Source: Acrocarpospora corrugata | GTDB taxonomy: Bacteria > Actinomycetota > Actinomycetes > Streptosporangiales > Streptosporangiaceae | Direction: 5' to 3' | DNA length: 64,000 nucleotides | Assembly: GCF_009687845.1 (NCBI RefSeq) | Contig: NZ_BLAD01000043.1 | Span: forward strand, 143,460-207,459 | Shown here: positions 8,231 to 17,540 of the stretch, piece after piece | How the letters are laid out: each line of letters starts with the position of its first letter | Numbering within the stretch: the first letter of the stretch is position 1 | Position numbers and translations under genes: made by a program | The notes under the pieces: generated by a model | Database searches by the model: none | What the model was told of the DNA's origin: nothing | What the model saw: only the letters and a program-made list of their open reading frames with translations

Positions 8231-9784
8231 TTACGCGAGGTGTTCTGAGAACCGTCCGATCGCGGATGCGAGCGCGTCGTCCACTAGTTGCTGGATTTCT
8301 GGCCATCGTGCGTCGAGATCGTCTGTGTAGACCAGGGTGGCGCTGTCCGGGGTGTTCGAATGCTCGAACACTCGGAAAAGGAGTTCTTGGCGGTCGCTGT
8401 CTGTGGGGGCGGCGTTGAGGACCTCGGCGTACACGGTGACCGCCAGAACGCCGGTCTCTCCTTGGCCGACCTTCTGCACTGCGGTGATGAATCTCAGCAG
8501 GCTGCCGCGCAGGCGCAGGTGCAGGCGGGCCCACCAGGAGCCGGCTGAGAGATTGGTGTAAAAGTCCGCGAGATTGGCGGCGTGGACAAGCTGGCCATGC
8601 CAATATCCGGCCTTCTCGTCTGGAGGCACCGCGCTGTCGAGGGATACCATCGCCCGCCGGTCGAGTTCCCGGAACACCTCCTCAAGCTGCGTGGAGAGCG
8701 CCCGCAGGAAATCGACCAGTCGGGTGTGGGCCGCCGTCGCCAACTGGGCGCTGCGCTCGGCTTTGAGGTTGCGATCGGTCACCTCCCTGGCGCGAAGCCT
8801 GGTGGCGTATGCCCGTGCCACGGCGACCGCGCCGCTCGCCTGCGGGGATGGTGACAGCGGCGCCTGCAGTTCAGCTCGAAGGGCCCGCTCTTCCAGGAGT
8901 GCGAAGAAGCGGACGAGCGGCCGGAGGTCCCCCGAATTGGCTTCGTCAAGGGCGGCGATGTACTCGGCGCGCTGAAGGCGGTCCACCGCGATTGGAGCGA
9001 AGTGCCCTTTTTGTAGTGCGAGCAGCGTGAGGGCTCGGGCGACTCTGCCGTTCCCGTCGGAGAACGGATGGATCAGAATGAATCGGTGATGCAGCCACGC
9101 GGCCCGTACGAGGGGATGCCGGTCGGCTGTGTCCCGGTAGAGCTCGACGAGGCGCTCCATCTCCTCGTCCACGAACAAGGGCGGCGTGCACTCCAGCTTT
9201 GTTCCGTCGGCCCTGGTGATCTCGTTTTTCAGGTCCTTCCACACGCCAGGCTTGAGTGGCACCCTCACGAGATTGCCGAACTGGTCTCTGGCGTCATAGT
9301 GCGTCTGGTGGCGGACAATGATCGAGTGAAGCGTCTTGATGAAATGGAGTGAAAGGTCCTGGTCGTCTCGTGACCAGTCGACCAGGTAGGCGAGCGCTTC
9401 GAACTGATCGCGAATGATGTCGAGCGTGGATTCGGTGACGTCGCCCTCGGAAAGCGCGACTTCGGTGGTCAACCCCTCGGCGACGAGAGCTTCGGTCACA
9501 CCCCAGCTCACATCGTAAAGACGTTCAATGATGCCGGTCTCAATGGCGTGCTTCCGAAGGCGGCGCTTCAGGGATGCCTCAACCTCGGCGGGGGAGGCCG
9601 CGGCTTGCACTTCCTTCCAGGCGGTCTGAAGCGCGTCAACGCCGGCGAGCCTTGTGGCTATCTCGCCGTTGAGGCTGCCGAGCGGCTCGATTCGCTGCCA
9701 AGGGATCACCCGATCATCCACGTTGCCAAGTGTATGACCGAGGGCGACGGTCAGCGGCGGTGGTTTGGGACGATGACCAGGCAC
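8231..9784 (-). CDS. Fic-domain protein (putative AMPylator)
   Basis: A 517-residue protein with the complete Fic motif HPFSDGNGRVARA (His239 to about 251). Fic enzymes transfer AMP or other phosphate-containing groups to hydroxyl side chains of target proteins. A region around residue 80 (IETGIIERLYDVS) resembles the Fic_N segment that precedes many stand-alone Fic proteins, but I cannot confirm a [S/T]xxxE[G/N] inhibitory helix. The C-terminal ~200 residues are unassigned. It starts at GTG 9784. No antitoxin gene is adjacent. Base composition is lower in GC than its neighbours, in keeping with horizontal transfer inside the candidate insertion. Confidence 0.85.
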   Translation of the reverse strand: MPGHRPKPPPLTVALGHTLGNVDDRVIPWQRIEPLGSLNGEIATRLAGVDALQTAWKEVQAAASPAEVEASLKRRLRKHAIETGIIERLYDVSWGVTEALVAEGLTTEVALSEGDVTESTLDIIRDQFEALAYLVDWSRDDQDLSLHFIKTLHSIIVRHQTHYDARDQFGNLVRVPLKPGVWKDLKNEITRADGTKLECTPPLFVDEEMERLVELYRDTADRHPLVRAAWLHHRFILIHPFSDGNGRVARALTLLALQKGHFAPIAVDRLQRAEYIAALDEANSGDLRPLVRFFALLEERALRAELQAPLSPSPQASGAVAVARAYATRLRAREVTDRNLKAERSAQLATAAHTRLVDFLRALSTQLEEVFRELDRRAMVSLDSAVPPDEKAGYWHGQLVHAANLADFYTNLSAGSWWARLHLRLRGSLLRFITAVQKVGQGETGVLAVTVYAEVLNAAPTDSDRQELLFRVFEHSNTPDSATLVYTDDLDARWPEIQQLVDDALASAIGRFSEHLA

Positions 9785-9995
9785 GACCTGCCCGACTCCA
9801 TCGGAAAGTGCCCCTCAGGCTATGGGGCTCCTCGCTCGACTTCGTCCGACCTGTCCAGGCCGTGGTGGGCGGGCAGGGCGAATCCCAGGCGATTGTGTAC
9901 GCCTAGGACATTCCCGCCCGGTCGCCGGATGATCCACCCGAGAACTCTTCCTGCTACGGGCCCGACAGGGTGCGGGCTGAAATTGGACGGCGTGG

Positions 9996-12058
9996 GTGTG
10001 CGGTGTGAGCATCGTCGTTGTGACACCGCACGATCTCGTGGGACGAGACGCCGAACTGCGCGACCTGACGGCACTGCTGGAGGGCGTGAAGGAGGGCGGT
10101 GGCGCGCTGGTGTTGAGCGGTGCGGCGGGTGTCGGCAAGTCGGCGCTGCTCGGGGCCGCCATGGCCGATGCTGCGGCCAGGGGCGCGCGGGTGCTGACCG
10201 TGACGGGTGTGTTCGCCGAAGGCCAGGTCCCGTACGAGGGTCTGCGCAGACTGCTCGCGGGGACCGGGCTCGCGCCCGACGACCTCGATGGCGGGCCGCT
10301 GCGTGCCGCGATGGCCGTGTTGCATCGGCTGTCGGCGCTGGCGGGCGAGCTGCCCGTGGTGCTCGCCGTCGAGGACGCGCACTGGCTGGACGAGCCGAGC
10401 TGGGAGGCGCTCGCGTTCGTCGGACGACGGCTGCGCTCGGACGCCGTGGTGCTGCTGGCGACCCTGCGCGACGACGCCGACGCGCAGGCCAGGCTCGCCG
10501 CGTCAGGGCTGCCCATGCTGACGGTGCCGCCGGTGACCGACCAGGCGGCGGCGGAGCTGGTGGCCAGGGTCGCGCCCGGCCTGGGCATCGCGCTGCGCGC
10601 CCGCGTGCTGGTGGAGGCGGCGGGCAATCCGCTCGCCCTGATGGAGTTCGCCGCGCTGGCGTCCCGGCAGGATCAGGGGGTGCTGGCGTCGAGCAGGCTG
10701 CCGTTGACGCGCGGCTGGAACGCGCGTACGCGCAGGCGCTCGCCACGCTGGCCGCCGACACCAGGCTGTTGGCGCTCGTCGCCGCCGTCAACGAGGACGA
10801 CGCGATCGAGGAGAACACGCGGGCCGCGTCCCTGCTGGCGGGCGCGCCGATCGAGGCCGCCGCGCTGGCCCCCGCGGTTCGGGCGGGGCTGGTCGTCGCC
10901 GACGCCGTACGGGTCAGGTTCCGGCACCCGCTGATCAGGTCGGCGATCGTCCAGGCGGCCGGGGCCGACCTGCTGCGCGACGCGCATGCCGCGCTCGCCG
11001 CCGCCCTGCCCGATGACCAGGATCGCAGGATCTGGCACCGGGCGGCCGCCGCGCGGTCCTACGACGAGGAGGTGGCGGCCGGGCTCGCCGCCCTCGCGCT
11101 GCGCGCCGACGCCAGGGGCGCCTCGGGGCGTGCGCTGGAGGCGCTGGAGCGGGCCGCCTACCTCAGCGCCGACCCGGCCCAGCGGGGCGCGCGGCTGATC
11201 GACGCCGCCCTGATGGCCTTCGACCTCGGCGACCGCGCCACCCTGGAACGCCTGGTCGGCCGCGCCGAGGACGCCGACCTCGCCCCGATCGACCAATCCC
11301 GGCTCGCCTACTTCCGCGACATCAGCCTGCATTTCGCGTGGACCGGCTGTCGGACCTGGCCGGGTTTCTCGATGAGATGCGGGTCCGTGACGGCTCGGCT
11401 TTCGCGCTGCGCTGGCTGGCCTGGGTCAGCATGCGCTGGTTCTTCGCCAACCCCACACCGCAGGCCCGCGCGCCCGTCCTCGCCGCGATCGAACGGCTGG
11501 ACGTGCCGCCCGAGCATGCGCGGATCATCGCGTCGCTGGCGGCGCTCGCCCCGGTGGAGCGCGGCAGGCAGCTGCTGGCCCGGCTGGAGGCGCTGAGCAA
11601 GGCGAGCTGGGTCAGCCCGCGCGACCTGCACCTGCTGGGAGCCGCGGCGACCGCGGTCGGCGCCTTCCCGCTAGGGCGCGGCTGCGGTATGCGTGGGGCG
11701 CGTGGCTGCGCCCCAGCGCCGCGCCGCCGAGGCCCGGGCGCCGCTGCGCGCGGCGGCCGAGGCCTTCGACGCGCTCGGCGCGGTGCCCTGGTCGGAACGC
11801 GCGCTACGGGAACTACGCGCCAGCGGCGAGCGGATCCGCCGCAAGCACGACGCCCGCGACCGGCTCACCGCCCAGGAACTCCAGATTCCCCAGCTCGTCA
11901 CGGACGGCCTGACCAACCGCGACATCGGCGAGCGGCTGTTCGTCTCGCCCCGCACGGTCAGCACGCACCTGTCGCGCATCTTCCCCAAACTCGGCATCAC
12001 CACCCGAGGCGAGCTGAGCCGTCTCATGGCCGCGCGAGAGGGCGACTACATCATTTGA
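9996..12058 (+). pseudogene. Decayed LuxR-family (LAL-type) ATP-binding transcriptional regulator
   Basis: The pieces read as one large regulator in successive frames. The first (from 9996) has an AAA/STAND ATPase with Walker A GAAGVGKSA and Walker B LAVEDAHWLD. A frameshift near 10700 is followed by the ATPase C-terminal/helical region, a second shift near 11335 by more helical repeats, and a third near 11680 by an intact C-terminal LuxR helix-turn-helix (LTAQELQIPQLVTDGLTNRD). LAL regulators usually exceed 850 residues; these pieces sum to ~690, so there are deletions as well as shifts. The first break looks like loss of one base in a codon for Arg. It is probably non-functional unless these are assembly errors. 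Confidence 0.8.
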
Positions 12059-12128
12059 CGTACGCGAGGACAGCCGCCCGGTTCCTACCGTGGGAGGAAT
12101 TCCACTCCTTCTCTCGCAGAGGTGCGCC

Positions 12129-12803
12129 ATGATCCGCAACATCGTGCACGTCCACGGCGGCTTCGTCGACGGCTCCGGCTGGCAGGCCGTCCACGACCTG
12201 CTCGTCACCGACGGCTTCCGCGTGGCGGTCGTGCAGAACCCGACCCTGTCCCTGGCCGGGGACGTCGCCACCACGCACCAGGTCATCGACGGCCTGGACG
12301 GCCCGTGCGTGCTGGTCGGCCACTCTTATGGCGGCGTCGTCATCAGCGAGGCCGGAACGCACCCGAACGTCGCGGCGCTCGTGTACATCGCCGCGTTCGC
12401 CCCCGACAAGGGCGAGTCGGTCAACACACTCATCGCCGACCCGCCGCCCGGCGCGCCCGTCCCGCCGATCCTGCCCCCGGTGAACGGGTTCCTCTTTCTC
12501 GACCGGGACAAGTTCGCCGCGTCCTTCGCCGGGGACCTGCCCGCCGACCAGGCGGCCTTCATGGCCGACTCGCAGGTCCCGTGGGGCCTGGACGCACTCG
12601 GGGGTACGGTCACCGAACCCGCGTGGCGCGCCAAGCCGTCCTGGTACCTGGTGGCGACCGACGACCGCGTGATCCCGCCGCCCGCCCAGCACGCCATGGC
12701 GCAGCGCGCCGGGGCAACCATCGCGGAGACGCCGGGCAGCCACTCGGTCTACCTGTCGCAGCCCGCCGCGGTCGCCGACCTCATCCGCCAGGCCGCCTCC
12801 TGA
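12129..12803 (+). CDS. Alpha/beta-hydrolase fold protein
   Basis: A 224-residue cytosolic hydrolase. It has the early oxyanion motif HGGFVDGSGW, the nucleophile elbow GHSYGG, an acidic residue in VATDDRVIPP and the catalytic His in PGSHSVYLSQP. It belongs to the family often annotated as alpha/beta hydrolase or salicylate-esterase-like; the substrate is unknown. ATG 12129 follows AGAGGTG. It lies 70 bp after the broken LuxR gene on the same strand, an arrangement common for LuxR-hydrolase pairs, and is the last gene of the candidate insertion. Confidence 0.8.
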   Translation: MIRNIVHVHGGFVDGSGWQAVHDLLVTDGFRVAVVQNPTLSLAGDVATTHQVIDGLDGPCVLVGHSYGGVVISEAGTHPNVAALVYIAAFAPDKGESVNTLIADPPPGAPVPPILPPVNGFLFLDRDKFAASFAGDLPADQAAFMADSQVPWGLDALGGTVTEPAWRAKPSWYLVATDDRVIPPPAQHAMAQRAGATIAETPGSHSVYLSQPAAVADLIRQAAS

Positions 12804-12841
12804 CGACCGCTCGCTGACGCCGACCGCCAGGTCGCCGCGGG

Positions 12842-12868
12842 CTGACTCTGTCGTTCGTGCTCTGATCC
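12842..12868 (+). repeat. Right copy of the 27-bp direct repeat
   Basis: Matches 7935-7961 at 24 of 27 positions, including the stop codon of the small-protein gene. It lies 44 bp before the CHAT start and so marks where the ancestral gene junction would have been. Confidence 0.8.
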
Positions 12869-12912
12869 TCCGGTCTCTTGGCAGCGGGCCGGAAAACCCG
12901 GACTCTGGCCAT

Positions 12913-15582
12913 GTGTCCGAACGCCGGGAGCAAGCCGAGCGCCTGTACGCCCAAGGCACCGCCGCGACCTCGGCCGGTCAACCCGCGCTGGCGGCCCGGC
13001 GGCTGCGGCGTGGCCTCAACCTGCTCGCGGATGACGACCCGCTGGTGGGCAGGATGCTGATCAGCCTGGCCCACGCCGAAGCCGAGCAGGGCCACACCAC
13101 GCTCGGCCTGAAGCTCCTGCTGGCGGCGGAGAACCGGGCCGCGCCCGTGGACCGGCCGGTGGCCCAGGCCCAGCGCGGCCTGATGCTGCTCCGCCTGGGC
13201 CGGACCGTCGAGGCCCTGCGCGAACTGGACGCCGCCGTCCCCGAACTGGCCCGCCACGACGCCGTGGAGCTGGCCCGGATCCTGCTGAACCGCGCTGTCA
13301 TCCACATCGACATGGGCAGGATCACGCTGGCCCGCGACGATTTGCGCCGCAGCGCTCAACTCGCCCGCATCCGCCAGCACGAGATCCTGGCGGTCAAAGC
13401 CCTCCACAACGACGGCTACTGCGACCTGCTGGTCGGAGACATCCCCAGCTCCCTGGCGGTCTTCGCCGAGGTTGAGACAACCTACCGCCGCCTGCTCCCC
13501 GGCCTGCTCCCCCTACTGGTCTTGGACCAGGCCCGCGCCCTGCTCTCCGCCGGCCTGGCAGGCGAGGCTGGCCGCCGCCTGGACGACATCTTCTCCCAAT
13601 TCCGCCGCCAGCGCCTGCTCCAGGACTACGCCGAAGCCGAACTGGCCCGCGCCAGAGCAGCCCTGGACGCGGGCGACACGAAAGCCTCAATCTCCTGGGC
13701 CCGCCGCGCCGAGGCCCGCTTCCGCCGCCGCGGCAGCATGCCCTGGGCCCTCCGCGCTGCCCTGATGCGCCTCCGCGCCGAATTCACCGAAACAACCACC
13801 CAGCCCGCCGGGTCCATTCCGCCTGCCAAGCCCGTCCGGCCTGCTCAGGCTGTCCAACTCGCCGGGTCCGCCAGGTCCGCCGCGCCCGTTTGGCCTGCTC
13901 AGCCGCTCCGACTCGCTCAGCCAGCCCGGGTCACCCAGCCGCTCTGGACCGGACGCGCCGCGCTGCCTGGGCTCGCCGCCAGAGCCGGACGCTTGGCGGG
14001 TCAGCTTGGTGAGCTTGGTCTTGCTGATGAGGCGGAGTTTGCGCGGTTGCTCGCGATTCGCGCCCTGCTGGCCGCCGGACGCATGGGGGAGGCCCGGCAA
14101 GCGGACCGGTCCCGCAGGAGTGGGAACGCCTCGCTCGAAGTTCAGCTGATGCGTCGGCTCACGGCGGCCGAGTTGGCGTGGGCCGAAGGGCGCGGTGGGC
14201 AGGCGCTGGCCGATCTGCGGGCGGGGCTGTCGCTGGTGCACTCCCGGCGGGCGAGGTTGGGCAGCCAGGACATGCGCACCGGAGCGGCCGGGCTCGGTCT
14301 GGATCTGGCCCGCGCCGGTCTGGGCGCCGCGCTCGAACGCGGTTCGCCCCGGATGGTGTTCGCGTGGTCGGAACGTTGCCGGGCGCAGGCGTTCCGGCAC
14401 CGCCCAGTCCGTCCGCCGTACGACGCGGCCAGCGCCGACGCCGTAGCCGAGTTGCGTCGGCTCAGCCAGTGGATCAGGACCAATCCGGCGCAGGCCAGGC
14501 GGGAGCCGAGGCTGCGGGAGCGCTGCCTGGAATTGGAGCGGTCCCTGCGCGAGAAGGACTGGCAGTCGCCGGGGGAGGCGGCCAGCACGTTCTCCTCGGT
14601 GGGCGCGGTGACCGAGGAACTGGCCGCCGCCGGCATGGCCATGGTCAGTTTGCTGAACGTGGGCGGCCGGTTGCTCGGCTTGGTCGTCCGGGACCACCAG
14701 ATCAGCCTGCATCCGCTCGGCGACTACGCGCCCATGGCGGAGGCGGCCAGAAGGCTGACCGCGGACCTGAGCGCGCTGGCCGGCCGGAACCGTCCCGCCA
14801 GGATCCGCGAGGTGATCGCCGCCTCGGCCCGCCGCCAGCGAGCCGTACTGGGGAGCACACTTCTCGCGCCTCTCCTGCCCACGCTGCTCGGCGCCAACAG
14901 TGGTGTTGGCGGGATTGTGATTGTGCCCACTGGTGCGCTTTCGGGGGTGCCCTGGTCGTTGTGTGATGAGTTGGTCGGGCTGCCGGTGGTGGTGGCGCCC
15001 TCCGCGCTTGCTTGGACGGTGGCGCAGCGTAGTCGGCGTGGTGCGGCTCCCGGTGGGCCGCCTGTTCTAATCGCCGGTCCTGACCTGGAGCATGCTGAGG
15101 CCGAGGTTCGGGGGATTGCCGCGATTTATCGGGGTAGCCGGGCTTTGGTTGGGGGTGAGGCCACGGTGGAGGCTACTTTGGCCGCGCTTGGTGGTGCCGA
15201 GATCGCTCACTTGGCCGCGCATGGGCATCATGAGCGGGAGAATGTGTTGTTCTCGCGGTTGGATCTGCGGGATGGGCCGTTGATGGCTTACGATCTGCAG
15301 CGTTTGGAGAGAGCTCCTCGGCATGTGGTGCTGTCCGCCTGTGACTTGGGTCAGGCGGTGGTTCGTTCCGGGGATGAGATCCTCGGCTTCACGGCCGCAC
15401 TGCTGTACCTGGGTACTCCGACGGTGATCTCCAGCATTGCGCCGGTCCCGGACGATGTCGCCGCGCAGGTGATGACCGGTTACCACTGCGAGATCGCTCG
15501 CGGTGCCGAACCCGCCGCCGCGCTGGCCGTCTCCGCGCAGGGTCAGGACTCGGCCAGTTTCCTCTGCTTCGGCTCCGGCTGA
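12913..15582 (+). CDS. TPR-CHAT protein (caspase-like cysteine protease)
   Basis: An 889-residue protein. Residues 1-~290 are tetratricopeptide-like helical repeats, ~298-345 are a Pro/Ala-rich degenerate repeat linker, ~350-540 are more TPR-like helices, and ~560-889 form a CHAT domain. The catalytic pair is His770 in LAAHGHH and Cys810 in VLSACDLG. CHAT proteases cut partner proteins after activation through their TPR parts, as in Csx29 of type III-E CRISPR and CHAT-gasdermin defence. No cas genes are near. It starts at GTG 12913 with a weak ribosome site. Its likely partners are the subtilase-sigma-small protein operon at 5066-7958, from which it is separated by the candidate insertion. 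Confidence 0.88.
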   Translation: MSERREQAERLYAQGTAATSAGQPALAARRLRRGLNLLADDDPLVGRMLISLAHAEAEQGHTTLGLKLLLAAENRAAPVDRPVAQAQRGLMLLRLGRTVEALRELDAAVPELARHDAVELARILLNRAVIHIDMGRITLARDDLRRSAQLARIRQHEILAVKALHNDGYCDLLVGDIPSSLAVFAEVETTYRRLLPGLLPLLVLDQARALLSAGLAGEAGRRLDDIFSQFRRQRLLQDYAEAELARARAALDAGDTKASISWARRAEARFRRRGSMPWALRAALMRLRAEFTETTTQPAGSIPPAKPVRPAQAVQLAGSARSAAPVWPAQPLRLAQPARVTQPLWTGRAALPGLAARAGRLAGQLGELGLADEAEFARLLAIRALLAAGRMGEARQADRSRRSGNASLEVQLMRRLTAAELAWAEGRGGQALADLRAGLSLVHSRRARLGSQDMRTGAAGLGLDLARAGLGAALERGSPRMVFAWSERCRAQAFRHRPVRPPYDAASADAVAELRRLSQWIRTNPAQARREPRLRERCLELERSLREKDWQSPGEAASTFSSVGAVTEELAAAGMAMVSLLNVGGRLLGLVVRDHQISLHPLGDYAPMAEAARRLTADLSALAGRNRPARIREVIAASARRQRAVLGSTLLAPLLPTLLGANSGVGGIVIVPTGALSGVPWSLCDELVGLPVVVAPSALAWTVAQRSRRGAAPGGPPVLIAGPDLEHAEAEVRGIAAIYRGSRALVGGEATVEATLAALGGAEIAHLAAHGHHERENVLFSRLDLRDGPLMAYDLQRLERAPRHVVLSACDLGQAVVRSGDEILGFTAALLYLGTPTVISSIAPVPDDVAAQVMTGYHCEIARGAEPAAALAVSAQGQDSASFLCFGSG

Positions 15583-15610
15583 CGGCTGCTCCGGCGCTGA
15601 CTGACGGCCT

Positions 15611-15638
15611 GAAACTTTAGTGAGATCTTTGAAACTTT
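15611..15638 (+). promoter_or_regulatory. Twin GAAACTTT boxes upstream of the secreted dehydrogenase, copy C
   Basis: GAAACTTT occurs at 15611-15618 and again at 15631-15638, exactly 20 bp or two helical turns apart, ~110 bp before the start of the secreted sugar dehydrogenase. The second copy extends to the near-palindrome TTGAAACTTTCGA. The same core lies upstream of both ROK genes, suggesting control by one of them. Confidence 0.55.
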
Positions 15639-15746
15639 CGAGCCGAACCAGTCAACAGCCCAGGTCGGCGCAGTTCGGGTGGGCGGTCGATTGCTTGGGT
15701 CGGGGGCGACTGGTTACGTTTCGGGCCTCCTGTCGAAAGGCTCGTG

Positions 15747-17477
15747 ATGGCCAGACGCTTTCCGATTTTTCCGGTCTTGTTATCGTTGACGGCTCTGTTG
15801 GGGGCCATCGGGGTCTCCGTGGCCATGCCCGCCAGCGCGGCGGTCATCGGCGGTTTCGATTTCGATCGGGCCCAGGTGTCCGTCACCGGACTCCAGGTGC
15901 CGTGGGGGATGGCCTTCCTCCCGGACGGAAGCGCGCTCGTCTCGGAACGCAACACCGGGCGGATCATGCAGGTCCGCCCCGGCCAGACCCCCACCGCGGT
16001 GGCCACCATCAGCGGCGTCTCGGCGTCGGGCGAGAGCGGCCTGCTCGGCATCGCGGTCTCCCCGAACTACGCCACCGACCAGTGGGTCTACGCCTACTTC
16101 ACCACCAGCACCGACAACCGGCTGGTACGGCTCCGCCTCAACGCCCCCACCACCCAGAACGTGCTCTTCTCCGGCGTCCCCCGCAACACCATCCACGACG
16201 GCGGCCGGATCGCCTTCGGCCCGGACGGCATGCTCTACGTGGCCACCGGCGACGCCGGCACCACCGCCAACGCCCAGAACCTCAACTCCCCGGGCGGCAA
16301 GATCCTCCGGATGACCCCGGACGGCGGCATCCCCGCCAGCGGCCAGCCCTTCGCGAACTCCCGCGTCTGGAGCTACGGCCACCGCAACGTCCAGGGCCTG
16401 GCCTGGGACAACCAGGGCCGGATGTACGCCTCCGAGTTCGGCCAGAACAACCTGGACGAGGTCAACCAGATCGTGGCCGGCGGCAACTACGGCTGGCCGA
16501 CCTGCGAGGGCTCCTGCACCAACCCCTCGTTCCGTAACCCGATCATCTCGTGGACCACCGCAGAGGCGTCCCCGAGCGGCCTGGCGTACGCCAACAACAC
16601 GCTGTTCGTGGCCGCGCTGCGCGGCACCCGGCTCTGGACGGTCACCCTGAACGCCTCCGGCGGCGCGGCCTCCGCGCTCGCCCAGTTCCAGGGCGCCTAC
16701 GGCCGGCTCCGCGCGGTCTCCGTCGGACCCGACGGCTGGCTCTGGGTGGCCACCAGCAACCGGGACGGCCGGGGCACCCCGATCGCGGCCGACGACCGGA
16801 TCATCCGGGTTCCCCCGGCGGGCGTCTCGCCGTCGCCTTCGCCCAGTGTGAGCCCGCCGGTGGACACCGTTCCGCCCACCACCCCGGGCGCGCCGACCGC
16901 GTTCAACGTCACCAGCTCGGCGGCCACGCTGAACTGGCCGGTCTCCACCGACAGCGGCGGCAGCGGCCTGGCGGGCTACAACGTCTACCGTGAGCAGGGC
17001 GCCACCGATCCGCTGCTGGCCCAGCCCGCCAGCAACTCGGCCACCCTGACCGGCCTGACCGCCAACACCCAGTACCAGGTGTACGTGCGGGCCAGGGACA
17101 ACGCGGGCAACCTGTCCGGCAACTCCACCCTGGTGACCTTCACCACCACGGGCGGCACGACCACCGGCGGCTGCTCGGCCACCGGGACCGTGCAGACCCA
17201 GTGGGGCAACGGCTACGTCATCCAGCCGCTGACCGTCACCAACACCGGGACCACCGGGATCAACGGCTGGACGGTGGCGTTCACGCTCCCGGCCGGGCAC
17301 ACGATCACCGGGTCCTGGAACACCACGATCACTGTCAGCGGCCAGAACGTGACCGCCCGGAACGTCGGCCACAACGGCACCATCGCGGCCGGCGGCAACG
17401 TGCAGTTCGGCTTCCAGGTGAGCCGTCCCAACGGCAACACCGCGACGCCGTCCGGTTACACCTGTACCTCTCCCTGA
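15747..17477 (+). CDS. Secreted PQQ-type glucose/sorbosone dehydrogenase with FN3 and CBM2 domains
   Basis: A 576-residue exported enzyme. Residues 1-~30 are a Sec signal (MARRFPIFPVLLSL, cleavage after ASA-A). Residues ~35-365 are the six-bladed propeller of the glucose/sorbosone dehydrogenase family (VPWGMAFLPDGSALVSERN, ESGLLGIAVSP, HDGGRIAFGPDG, YGHRNVQGLAWD), which oxidises sugars using PQQ. A Pro/Ser linker is followed by a fibronectin type III domain (~375-470) and a C-terminal CBM2 (~477-576) with two cysteines and WTVAFTLPAGHTI, which binds cellulose or chitin. I chose ATG 15747 because GAAAGG precedes it. It acts outside the cell on polysaccharide, in keeping with the GAAACTTT boxes upstream and the sugar importer downstream. 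Confidence 0.88.
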   Translation: MARRFPIFPVLLSLTALLGAIGVSVAMPASAAVIGGFDFDRAQVSVTGLQVPWGMAFLPDGSALVSERNTGRIMQVRPGQTPTAVATISGVSASGESGLLGIAVSPNYATDQWVYAYFTTSTDNRLVRLRLNAPTTQNVLFSGVPRNTIHDGGRIAFGPDGMLYVATGDAGTTANAQNLNSPGGKILRMTPDGGIPASGQPFANSRVWSYGHRNVQGLAWDNQGRMYASEFGQNNLDEVNQIVAGGNYGWPTCEGSCTNPSFRNPIISWTTAEASPSGLAYANNTLFVAALRGTRLWTVTLNASGGAASALAQFQGAYGRLRAVSVGPDGWLWVATSNRDGRGTPIAADDRIIRVPPAGVSPSPSPSVSPPVDTVPPTTPGAPTAFNVTSSAATLNWPVSTDSGGSGLAGYNVYREQGATDPLLAQPASNSATLTGLTANTQYQVYVRARDNAGNLSGNSTLVTFTTTGGTTTGGCSATGTVQTQWGNGYVIQPLTVTNTGTTGINGWTVAFTLPAGHTITGSWNTTITVSGQNVTARNVGHNGTIAAGGNVQFGFQVSRPNGNTATPSGYTCTSP

Positions 17478-17489
17478 TCGGGGCCCTGT

Positions 17490-17534
17490 CCGGTACGGCT
17501 CCCCCCTTGAGGGAGGGTGCGGGAGCCGTACCGG
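17490..17534. terminator. Bidirectional terminator between convergent genes
   Basis: A perfect 14-bp inverted repeat, CCGGTACGGCTCCC (17490-17503) with GGGAGCCGTACCGG (17521-17534), lies between the stops of the secreted dehydrogenase and the GH3 gene. There is no U-tract, as is usual in high-GC actinobacteria. Confidence 0.85.
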
Positions 17535-17540
17535 CCGGGG

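Noticed and set aside
9548..11596. Single 682-residue plus-strand protein across the LuxR region
   Set aside because: Its first ~400 residues are Arg/Gly-rich frame-shifted text of the ATPase; only the later part is LuxR-like. It is one frame of a pseudogene.
12913..15582. TPR-CHAT plus sigma factor as a type III-E CRISPR (Craspase) locus
   Set aside because: No cas7-11, cas1/cas2, Csx30/Csx31-like genes or CRISPR array in the window. Only the general logic is similar.
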